Part shown: piece after piece, positions 7,911-15,181 of the stretch
Numbering within the stretch: the first letter of the stretch is position 1
Layout of the letters: the number at the start of each line of letters is the position of its first letter
Assembly (NCBI GenBank): GCA_016776525.1
Contig: JADHTD010000014.1
Coordinates: forward strand, 1-20,604
Direction: 5' to 3'
DNA length: 20,604 nt
Origin: Rhodospirillales bacterium
Lineage (GTDB): Bacteria; Pseudomonadota; Alphaproteobacteria; Rhodospirillales; JADHTD01
The notes under the pieces: model-generated
What the model was told of the DNA's origin: nothing
What the model saw: the letters and a program-made list of their open reading frames with translations, nothing else
The model's database searches: none
Position numbers and translations under genes: made by a program

Positions 7911-8402
7911 ATGGAGCTGACTGAACGCATCGAACAGCTGATCGAACCGACGGTCGCCGACTTAGGTTTTGATATCGTTCGCATCCAGTTGAGCGGCAAG
8001 GATAGCCCTGTTCTTCAGGTCATGGCCGAACGCCGTGACGGCGCCGCGATGATCGTCGATGATTGCGCCGATATCAGCCGCGCCATTTCGGCAGTGCTCG
8101 ATGTCGATGACCCGATCGACAGCGGCTATACCCTGGAAGTCAGTTCGCCGGGCCTCGACCGGCCGCTGGTGCGGCTTCGCGATTTCGAGCGCTATGCCGG
8201 CCATCAGGCCCGCATCGAAATGGACCGGTTGATCGACGGCCAGCGCCGCTTCAAAGGCAGGCTGCAGGGCGTGGACGGTGAAACCATACAAATACAGACC
8301 GACGGCGGTTTAGTCGGTCTGCCTTATACAGACGTTAAAAAGGCGAAACTTATCGTCACCGACGATATGCTCGCCGCAGCAGAGGAGAGTCAGGAAGGAT
8401 GA
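7911..8402 (+). CDS. rimP: Ribosome maturation factor RimP
   Basis: 163-residue 30S assembly factor. The N-terminal alpha/beta domain contains IEPTVADLGFDIVRIQLSG, then CADISRAISAVLDVDDPI. The signature YTLEVSSPGLDRPL leads into the C-terminal SH3-like barrel (about residues 90-150). A good ribosome-binding site (AGGAAAGG at about 7902-7909) precedes ATG 7911. A TTGACC at 7877-7882 might be part of a promoter after the terminator, but no -10 matches well. The stop overlaps the nusA start as ATGA, the usual rimP-nusA coupling. Some C-terminal residues (AAAEESQEG) are low-complexity. Confidence 0.93.
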   Translation: MELTERIEQLIEPTVADLGFDIVRIQLSGKDSPVLQVMAERRDGAAMIVDDCADISRAISAVLDVDDPIDSGYTLEVSSPGLDRPLVRLRDFERYAGHQARIEMDRLIDGQRRFKGRLQGVDGETIQIQTDGGLVGLPYTDVKKAKLIVTDDMLAAAEESQEG

Positions 8403-10009
8403 CCGCTTCAGCCACGGAGACGAGCTCCGTTTACGCACGCCCCGAATTGTTGCAGGTTGCCGAAACCGTGGCCCGCGACAAGGGCATTGAAAAGGACGAA
8501 GTTCTGGAGGCCATGGAACAGGCCATTCAGAAGGCCGGCCGTTCAAAGTACGGGCACGAGCATGATATTCGCGCCACCATCGATCGCACCTCCGGGGAAA
8601 TTTCCCTGGCCCGCTATATCGAGGTCACCGACGAGATCGAGAACGACGTCACTCAACTTACCCTGTAAGCGGCCCGCCAGAAGAAAGCGGACGCCGAGCT
8701 TGGTGAATTCCTGATCGACCCCCTGCCGCCCATCGATTTTGGCCGCATCGCCGCCCAGACCGCCAAACAGGTCATCGTGCAGAAGGTCCGCGAAGCAGAG
8801 CGCAAGCGCCAGTACGAGGAATTCAAGGACCGGATCGGCGAAATCGTCAACGGATTGGTCAAACGGATCGAATTCGGCAATATCATCATCGACCTTGGCC
8901 GTGGCGAGGCTCTGCTGCGCCGGGACGAATCGATTCCCCGCGAGCATTTCAACAACGGCGACCGCATCCGCGCCTACATCGTCGATGTCCGCGAAGAGAT
9001 GCGCGGACCGCAGATCTTCCTGTCGCGCACCCACCCGCAATTCATGGCCAAGCTGTTTGCCCAGGAAGTGCCGGAAATCTATGACGGCATCATCGAGATA
9101 AAATCGGTGGCCCGCGACCCCGGGTCGCGCGCCAAGATCGCCGTCCTGTCCAATGATTCCAGCATCGATCCGGTCGGCCCCTGCATCGGTATGCGGGGAT
9201 CGCGCGTGCAGGCCGTGGTCGGCGAATTGCAGGGCGAGAAGATCGACATCATCCAGTGGTCTCCGGATCAGGCGGCTTTTATCGTCAACGCCCTGGCCCC
9301 GGCCGAAGTGACCAAGGTGGTGCTCGACGAGGAAGCCAACCGTATTGAGGTGGTGGTCCCCGACGAACAGCTCAGCCTGGCCATCGGACGGCGCGGCCAG
9401 AACGTGCGCCTGGCCTCGCAGCTCAGCGGCTGGGATATCGATATCCTGACCGAAGCCGAGGAATCGGAGCGCCGCCAGGAGGAATTCAACCGCCGCTCGC
9501 AGATGTTTATCGAGGCGCTGGATGTGGATGACGTCATCGCCCACCTGCTGGTGACCGAAGGCTTTTCCTCCATCGAAGAGGTTGCCTTTGTGCCGGTCGA
9601 AGACCTGACCTCCATCGAAGGTTTCGACGACGAGGTGGCCGAGGAACTCCGCGAACGGGGCCGTACCTTTATTACCGCGCGCGATGAGGAACTAACCCGC
9701 AAGCATGCGGAGCTGGGCGTCACCGAAGAGCTGGCCGCCATTGACGGGGTGACCCCGGCGATGTTGGTGGCCCTGGGCGAAAACGGCGTCAAGGAACGCG
9801 ACGACCTGGCCGACCTGGCCGCCGACGAACTGATGGAAATTGTTGAAACGGGAACGCTCACCGAAGCCCAGGCCAACGACATCATCATGGCCGCCCGGGC
9901 CCATTGGTTCGAAGACGAAGAGCCGGCGGCGGACGCAACGGCGGACGGGGAAGCGGCGGCGGAAGAAGCCGCCGGGGAGTCCGAAGCGGCCCCGAAGGAG
10001 GATAGCTAA
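8399..10009 (+). pseudogene. nusA: Transcription termination/antitermination factor NusA, interrupted by an in-frame TAA
   Basis: NusA binds RNA polymerase and nascent RNA in pausing, termination and antitermination. The frame runs 537 codons, but codon 90 (8666-8668) is TAA. Sequence on both sides is clean NusA: the N-terminal RNAP-binding domain ends ...NDVTQLTL and resumes AARQKKADAELGEFLIDPLPP, then IDFGRIAAQTAKQVI. E. coli NusA has ITLEAARYED at this point, so a GAA-to-TAA change is the simplest explanation. An S1 domain follows at about residues 147-200 and two KH domains with CIGMRGSRVQAV and AIGRRGQNVRLAS. Helical acidic repeats form the tail. The first in-frame restart is GTG 8777 (codon 127), which would lose the N-terminal domain. 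The gene is normally essential, so a sequencing error or a recent mutation should be tested first. Confidence 0.9.
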
Positions 10010-10037
10010 GCGCCGGGTGCGGCGCGGCCTTGAGACC

Positions 10038-10664
10038 ATGGTAAAAGCGCGGACAGAGACGGACGCGGAAACCCGGAACGCCCGCAAGTGCATCGTCACC
10101 GGGACGGTCGGGCCGAAGGAAACCATGGTCCGCTTCGTCGCCGGGCCCGATGGGAACATCGTTCCCGATATCGAAGGCAAGCTGCCGGGACGGGGTTTTT
10201 GGTTGAGCGCCGAGAGGGATGTGGTAAATACTGCCTGCGCTAAGAACCACTTCGCCAAGGCGGCGCGCAGGCAGATCGGTGTTGCGGACGGAATGGCCGA
10301 CCTGGTCGACAGGCTGCTGGCCCGCCGGTGCATGGATTTGATAGGCTTGGCGCGGCGTGCCGGGCAGGCCGTTGCCGGTTTTGAAAAAGTCAAAGCCCGG
10401 CAGAAGACAGGACAAACGGCCGTCCTGCTGGCAGCTTCCGATGGAGCCGCCGACGGACGGGCGAAAATCAGGGCGCTGGCGCCGCAGGTGCCGCTCCTGG
10501 ATTTGTTCGGAAGGCGTGAATTGGGAGCCGCCATGGGACGCGACGACGCGGTCCATGTGGCTCTGGCGCCGGGCCGCTTGGCCCAGCGGTTGCTTGAAGA
10601 GGCCGGCCGTCTTGCCGGTTTCCGGAGCAGCCGTTCGGAACAGGCCCCCAAACGTCCGGAATGA
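10038..10664 (+). CDS. ylxR: YlxR-L7Ae fusion RNA-binding protein
   Basis: 208-residue protein of the type found between nusA and infB in Alphaproteobacteria. The N-terminal YlxR (DUF448) domain spans about residues 13-85, with RKCIVTGTVGPKETMVRFV and the hallmark KLPGRGFWLS. The C-terminal part (about 90-190, around MDLIGLARRAGQAVAGFEKV) resembles the ribosomal L7Ae/YlxQ fold that binds kink-turn RNA. In Firmicutes the two domains are separate genes (ylxR, ylxQ); here they are one chain. ATG 10038 is chosen. GTG 10017 in the same frame is an alternative, with GGAGGA 14 bases before it. The stop overlaps a possible infB ATG at 10661. The exact role is not established. Confidence 0.85.
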   Translation: MVKARTETDAETRNARKCIVTGTVGPKETMVRFVAGPDGNIVPDIEGKLPGRGFWLSAERDVVNTACAKNHFAKAARRQIGVADGMADLVDRLLARRCMDLIGLARRAGQAVAGFEKVKARQKTGQTAVLLAASDGAADGRAKIRALAPQVPLLDLFGRRELGAAMGRDDAVHVALAPGRLAQRLLEEAGRLAGFRSSRSEQAPKRPE

Positions 10665-10693
10665 CCCGGGCAAAGAATGTTGAACGGAAAGTT

Positions 10694-13279
10694 ATGACCG
10701 AAACCAAGGAAGAACAGAAAAAGAAACCGCTGGGCCTGGCGAGACCGGGCAAGCTGGAGCTCAAGAAGACCGTCGAAACGGGACAGGTCAAACAGAGCTT
10801 CTCCCATGGCCGGTCGAAGATGGTGACGGTTGAGGTCCGCAAAAAGCGGACCTTCGAGAGGAATGCCGGCGGTAAAATGGCCGAGGTCAAGGAAGACCTG
10901 CTGTCGCTTGCCGAAGAAGCGCCAGTGGAGGCCGAAGAAGAGGAAGTGGCGGAAACCACGGCGGCCGAGATTGCCGCCGCCCCGCACCTGACCTCAGAAG
11001 AAAAAGCGGTCCGGGTCCGCGCCCTGGAAGACGCCAAGAAACGCCAAGAAGAAGACCAGGAACGCGCCGTTATCGAGGCCCAGAAATCTGCCGAACAGAA
11101 AAAGGCAGAGGCCGCCGCCGCCAAAAAGGAGGAAGAAGAGAACGCCCTCCAGGCCCAGGAAAACGAACAGGAAAAACGCCAGGCCGACGAAGAAGCCCGC
11201 AAGCAGGCCGACGAAGAGGAGCGCAAGCGCGAAGAGCAGGCGAAAGCCGCCGCCGCCACCGCCGCCGCCAAATTGTCCGCCCTTGAGGGCGAAGAGGGCA
11301 CGGCTTCCGCCGAAAAAGCCAAAGCTAAACGGGAGGCCGCCAAGGTTGCCCCGCCGAAACGGCCCTCGTCGCGCCGTGGAGAGCCGCGGCGCCGGGCCGG
11401 CAAGCTGACCATTTCCGAGGCCCTGACCGGCAGCGAAGGCCAGCGCATGCGCTCGGAAGCGGCCCGCCGCCGGGCCCGTGAAAAGCAGAAACAGCAATCC
11501 CTGCCGACGGAAGCCGTCAAAGTCCTCCGCGAAGTAACGGTTCCGGAAACCATCACCGTTCAGGAATTGGCCAACCGCATGGCCGAACGCGCCGCCGATG
11601 TCATCAAGACTTTGATGAACATGGGCGTCATGGCGACCATCAACCAGAATATCGACGCCGATACGGCGGAACTGGTGATCGCGGAATTCGGCCACATGAT
11701 CAAACGGGTCAGCGACGCCGACGTTGAAGACGGCCTGCTGGGGAGCGACGACGACGAAACCAATCTGGAATCCCGCGCCCCGGTGGTGACGGTCATGGGC
11801 CATGTCGATCACGGCAAGACCTCGCTGCTGGATGCGCTCCGGGAAACCGATGTCGCGGCCGGTGAGGCCGGCGGCATCACCCAGCACATCGGCGCCTATC
11901 AGGTGACGCTCTCGTCGGGCGCCAAAATCACCTTTATCGACACCCCCGGCCATGCCGCCTTTACCGACATGCGCGCCCGCGGCGCCCAGGTCACCGACAT
12001 TGTCGTTCTGGTGGTGGCCGCCGACGACGGCATCATGCCGCAAACCATCGAAGCCATCCACCACGCCAAGGCGGCGGAAGTGCCGATCATCATCGCCATT
12101 AACAAAATGGACCGGCCGGACGCCGATGCCAACCGGGTCCGCACAGAACTGCTCAGCCACGAGATCGTGGTCGAGGAAATGGGCGGTGAAATCCTCACCG
12201 TCGAGGTCTCGGCCAAGGAACGCACCAACTTAGCCAAGCTGGAGGAAACGATCCTTCTGCAATCTGAAATCCTTGACCTCAAGGCCAATCCGGACCGCCC
12301 TGCGGCGGGCGTCATTATCGAAGCCAAGATAGAGCGCGGCCGCGGCGCCGTTGCCACCGCCCTGGTCCAGCGCGGGACGCTGAATGTGGGCGACATCTTT
12401 GTGGCCGGCGGCGAATGGGGCAAGGTCCGCGCCCTGATCGATGATCACGGCAACGAAGTGAAAGGCGCCGGGCCTTCGGTGCCGGTCGAAGTCCTCGGCC
12501 TCAATGGCGTGCCGGCGGCAGGCGAAGACATCGTCGTCGTCGACAGCGAAGCCCGGGCCCGGGAAGTGTCCGAATTCCGCACCCGGCGCCAAGGCGCCCA
12601 GAAGGCGGCCGCCGGAGCCCGCGGCACGCTGGAACAGATGTTTGAAAAGATCAAGGAAGGCGAGGCCCAGGAACTGCCGGTGGTCATCAAGGCCGACGTT
12701 CACGGCTCGCTGGAGGCCCTGCAGGCGGCGCTGGAAAAACTGGCCACCGACGAGGTCAAGGTCCGCATCCTGCACGCGGGGGTCGGCGGCATCAACGAAT
12801 CCGATGTTACCCTGGCCCGCGCCTCACAGGCCCTGGTCATCGGCTTCAACGTCCGCGCCAATCCGCAGGCCCGTGAAATGTCGCGCCGCGATTCCACGGA
12901 AATCCGCTATTATTCGATCATCTACGACGCCATCGACGACCTCAAACAGGCCCTGTCGGGCATGTTGGCGCCGGCGCTCCGCGAAAACCTTCTGGGCTAT
13001 GCCCAAATCCGCGAGGTCTTCAGTATTTCCAAGGTTGGCAAGATCGCCGGCTGCATGGTCACCGAAGGCCAGGTCAAGCGCGGCGCCAAGGTGCGCCTGC
13101 TGCGCGACGATGTGGTTATCCACGAAGGCGAATTGTCGCAGCTGAAACGCTTCAAGGATGATGCCCGCGAAGTCAAGGAAGGCACCGAATGCGGTATGTC
13201 GTTCGCCAATTACCATGATCTGCAGGTCGACGACATGATCGAATGCTTTGAAATCGAAGAGGTGGCGCGGGAGCTTTAA
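10694..13279 (+). CDS. infB: Translation initiation factor IF-2
   Basis: 861-residue GTPase that brings initiator tRNA to the 30S subunit. The alphaproteobacterial N-terminus is present (LELKKTVETGQVKQSFSHGR and EVRKKR), followed by a long charged E/K/A-rich linker (about 105-230) probably forming a helix. An IF2 N-terminal subdomain follows. The G domain has GHVDHGKT (369-376), DTPGH (416-420) and NKMD (470-473), with SAKERTN as G5. Domains II-IV follow, ending in CFEIEEVARE. ATG 10694 fits the family N-terminus MTETK and has GGAAAG upstream. The frame also opens at ATG 10661, overlapping the ylxR stop, which would add 11 residues. Two short tandem repeats lie in the charged linker. Confidence 0.96.
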   Translation: MTETKEEQKKKPLGLARPGKLELKKTVETGQVKQSFSHGRSKMVTVEVRKKRTFERNAGGKMAEVKEDLLSLAEEAPVEAEEEEVAETTAAEIAAAPHLTSEEKAVRVRALEDAKKRQEEDQERAVIEAQKSAEQKKAEAAAAKKEEEENALQAQENEQEKRQADEEARKQADEEERKREEQAKAAAATAAAKLSALEGEEGTASAEKAKAKREAAKVAPPKRPSSRRGEPRRRAGKLTISEALTGSEGQRMRSEAARRRAREKQKQQSLPTEAVKVLREVTVPETITVQELANRMAERAADVIKTLMNMGVMATINQNIDADTAELVIAEFGHMIKRVSDADVEDGLLGSDDDETNLESRAPVVTVMGHVDHGKTSLLDALRETDVAAGEAGGITQHIGAYQVTLSSGAKITFIDTPGHAAFTDMRARGAQVTDIVVLVVAADDGIMPQTIEAIHHAKAAEVPIIIAINKMDRPDADANRVRTELLSHEIVVEEMGGEILTVEVSAKERTNLAKLEETILLQSEILDLKANPDRPAAGVIIEAKIERGRGAVATALVQRGTLNVGDIFVAGGEWGKVRALIDDHGNEVKGAGPSVPVEVLGLNGVPAAGEDIVVVDSEARAREVSEFRTRRQGAQKAAAGARGTLEQMFEKIKEGEAQELPVVIKADVHGSLEALQAALEKLATDEVKVRILHAGVGGINESDVTLARASQALVIGFNVRANPQAREMSRRDSTEIRYYSIIYDAIDDLKQALSGMLAPALRENLLGYAQIREVFSISKVGKIAGCMVTEGQVKRGAKVRLLRDDVVIHEGELSQLKRFKDDAREVKEGTECGMSFANYHDLQVDDMIECFEIEEVAREL
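11180..11227 (+). repeat. 24-bp imperfect tandem repeat in the infB linker
   Basis: Two adjacent 24-base units (11180-11203 and 11204-11227) encode QADEEARK and QADEEERK. A second small tandem, acgccaagaa twice, lies at 11031-11050. Both are in the charged linker of IF-2 and look like slippage-prone repeats in a region under weak sequence constraint. Confidence 0.75.
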
Positions 13280-13355
13280 GGCCCTGCCGCGGCTCATTTC
13301 CCACCTTAACGGGCGGGATTTGTCCGCATAGCTTCGCCACCCGCAAGAGGACATC

Positions 13356-13787
13356 ATGAAACGCCGAGAGGCCAAATCTCCCTCGCAACGCCAACTGAAG
13401 GTTGGAGAGGAACTGCGCCATGCTCTGGCCTGGGTGCTGGAACGCGGCGAATTGCGCGACCCGGGGCTGGCCGGGACGCCGGTGACCATCACCGAGGTTT
13501 CGGCAAGCCCGGACCTGCGCCGGGCGACGGTCTTCGTGACCCCCCTGGGCGGCGGCGATCCCGCCCCGGTCCTTGAGGCCCTGAAGCGGGCCGAGCCTTT
13601 CCTCCGCCAACGCATCGCCAAAACCGTGCATTTGAGGCACGTCCCCAAATTGTCCTTCCAGGCGGACCGCTCTTTCGATACCGCCCAACAGATTGATGAC
13701 CTGCTGCACCGGCCCGAGGTGGCCCGCGACCTGGAAGCAAATGCCGAGATGCCGGCCCAAGACGGAGACGACCCCGATGGGACGTAA
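13356..13787 (+). CDS. rbfA: Ribosome-binding factor A
   Basis: 143-residue 30S maturation factor with a KH-like fold. Family segments are SQRQLKVGEELRHALAWVLERGEL, then TITEVSASPDLRRATVFVTPLGG, and the C-terminal HLRHVPKLSFQADRSFDTAQQIDDLL. ATG 13356 has an AGAGGA ribosome-binding site a few bases upstream. It lies 76 bases after infB with no convincing terminator between. Its last 11 bases overlap truB. The order infB-rbfA-truB-rpsO-pnp is the classic bacterial arrangement. Confidence 0.95.
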   Translation: MKRREAKSPSQRQLKVGEELRHALAWVLERGELRDPGLAGTPVTITEVSASPDLRRATVFVTPLGGGDPAPVLEALKRAEPFLRQRIAKTVHLRHVPKLSFQADRSFDTAQQIDDLLHRPEVARDLEANAEMPAQDGDDPDGT

Positions 13788-14703
13788 GCGGCGCGGCGAT
13801 CCGATCCACGGCTGGCTGATCATCGACAAGCCTTTGGGATTGTCCTCGAACGGCGTCGTCGGCAAGGTGCGCCGCCTGACCAACGCCGCCAAGGTCGGCC
13901 ACGGCGGCACCCTGGACCCGCTGGCCACCGGCATCCTGCCGCTGGCCCTGGGCGAGGCGACGAAGACCGTTTCCTATGTCATGGACGGGCTCAAGGAATA
14001 TCTGTTTACCGCCCGCTGGGGCGAGGAGCGCGCCACCGACGATGCCGAAGGCGAGGTCGTGGCACGCAGCGACGTGCGCCCGACGGCCGACCAGGTCCGG
14101 GCCGTTCTGGCTTCCTTTACCGGCGACATCGAACAGGTGCCGCCGGTCTTTTCCGCCGTCAAGGTCGACGGCAAAAGGGCCTATGCCCTGGCCCGCGCCG
14201 ACCAACCGGTCAGCCTGGAACCCCGCACCATTCACATTGAAAGCATCGAATTGGCCGAGACGCCCGATGCCGACCATGCCACCTTTCGGGTGGTGTCGGG
14301 CAAAGGGGCCTATATGCGGGCCCTGGCCCGTGATATCGCCCGCCAACTGGGCACCACCGGTTACGTCTCGGCGCTGCGCCGCACGGCCCTGGGACCGTTT
14401 CGCGAAGAAGACGCGATTTCGCTGGATAAATTAGAAGCTCTGGGGCATAGTGCGGCGCTTTCAGAATTCCTGCTCCCCGTTGAGACCGCGCTGGACGACA
14501 TCCCGGCCCTGGCCCTGACGGAAGCAGAGGCTCGGCAACTGCAGCATGGACAGCCCGTTTCGGTGCTTCCCGTTGCAAGCCGGTCTCCCCTTAAGAAAGT
14601 ATCCCAAGGCGACACCGTATGCGCCATGGCAGAGGGGAAGCTGGTTGCCTTGGCCACCATAAGGGGGGGCGAGATTCGCCCCCTTCGTGTTCTAAATTTG
14701 TAA
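13777..14703 (+). CDS. truB: tRNA pseudouridine(55) synthase TruB
   Basis: 308-residue enzyme making pseudouridine-55 in the T-loop of tRNAs. Motifs are GWLIIDKPLGLSSN, the catalytic loop VGHGGTLDPLATG with D47, QVPPVFSAVKVDGKRAYALAR, and GAYMRALARDIARQLG. A PUA-like tail (about 250-305) ends IRGGEIRPLRVLNL. ATG 13777 is the only start that gives this N-terminus and it overlaps rbfA by 11 bases. A GC-rich hairpin lies in the final codons (14661-14685), just before rpsO. Confidence 0.96.
   Translation: MGRKRRGDPIHGWLIIDKPLGLSSNGVVGKVRRLTNAAKVGHGGTLDPLATGILPLALGEATKTVSYVMDGLKEYLFTARWGEERATDDAEGEVVARSDVRPTADQVRAVLASFTGDIEQVPPVFSAVKVDGKRAYALARADQPVSLEPRTIHIESIELAETPDADHATFRVVSGKGAYMRALARDIARQLGTTGYVSALRRTALGPFREEDAISLDKLEALGHSAALSEFLLPVETALDDIPALALTEAEARQLQHGQPVSVLPVASRSPLKKVSQGDTVCAMAEGKLVALATIRGGEIRPLRVLNL
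14661..14685 (+). promoter_or_regulatory. GC-rich hairpin at the truB 3' end
   Basis: AAGGGGGGGCGA faces TCGCCCCCTT across the loop GAT, a 10-bp stem with two extra G residues on the left arm. No T-run follows directly, so it is not a standard terminator. It may be a processing or partial-attenuation site before rpsO. It falls within coding sequence. Confidence 0.45.
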
Positions 14704-14725
14704 AGAAAAAGAAATGGAGTAGACG

Positions 14726-14995
14726 ATGTCGATTACCGCTGAGCGGAAACAGGAACTCATTGGTGAGTTCGCAAAACAAGATGGCGATACAGGTTCGCCC
14801 GAGGTACAAGTTGCCATTCTCAGTGAACGGATCCGCAACCTCACCGATCACCTGAAAACCCATAAGAAAGATTATCACTCCCGCCGCGGCCTGCTAATGA
14901 TGGTGGGTCAGCGCCGCCGCCTTCTCGACTATCTGAAAAAGAAGGAAGCCGCGCGTTACGAAGACTTGATCAAGCGGCTGGGACTGCGCAGGTAG
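14726..14995 (+). CDS. rpsO: 30S ribosomal protein S15
   Basis: 89-residue S15, an early 30S assembly protein that binds 16S rRNA at the three-way junction. The whole sequence is canonical: KQDGDTGSPEVQVAILSERI, then NLTDHLKTHKKDYHSRRGL, and VGQRRRLLDYLKKKEAARY. GGAG upstream of ATG 14726 gives a good ribosome-binding site. It stands 22 bases after truB and before pnp, as in most proteobacteria. In E. coli S15 represses its own translation; I see no specific proof of that here. Confidence 0.97.
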   Translation: MSITAERKQELIGEFAKQDGDTGSPEVQVAILSERIRNLTDHLKTHKKDYHSRRGLLMMVGQRRRLLDYLKKKEAARYEDLIKRLGLRR

Positions 14996-15098
14996 GGGCC
15001 TTGGCCATGGAAGCCGATAACTATGAAACCGGTTTTCTTGTGCCGCATGCCTCGACCTCAAAGGATTGCCAACCGGATAGTTTGAAGATACCCGCAAC

Positions 15099-15128
15099 CC
15101 GTCCCGGGCCCTTTGCCCACAGGGACGG
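15099..15128 (+). promoter_or_regulatory. Stem-loop in the rpsO-pnp intergenic leader
   Basis: CCGTCCC (15099-15105) pairs with GGGACGG (15122-15128), and inside it GGGC (15106-15109) pairs with GCCC (15115-15118). The total is 11 bp with a 3-base bulge (ACA). There is no T-run, so it is not a terminator. In E. coli an RNase III-cut stem-loop in the pnp leader mediates PNPase autoregulation; this hairpin sits about 55 bases before the pnp start and is a candidate equivalent (inference). Confidence 0.55.
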
Positions 15129-15181
15129 CATTGCTTGTTTCCGGTCCGGCACATGTATGATGGAAATGGAAAAGAGAAGTT

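Noticed and set aside
7792..7920. 42-codon ORF in the trmB-rimP gap containing tandem Trp codons next to a terminator, like an attenuator leader peptide
   Set aside because: The Trp codons fall at the base of the terminator hairpin, the frame runs through the terminator into rimP, the ribosome-binding site is poor, and the downstream genes have no link to tryptophan.
8666..8668. Genetic-code reassignment or selenocysteine/pyrrolysine-type recoding at the nusA stop
   Set aside because: The codon is TAA, not TGA or TAG, and several genes in the window end normally at TAA.
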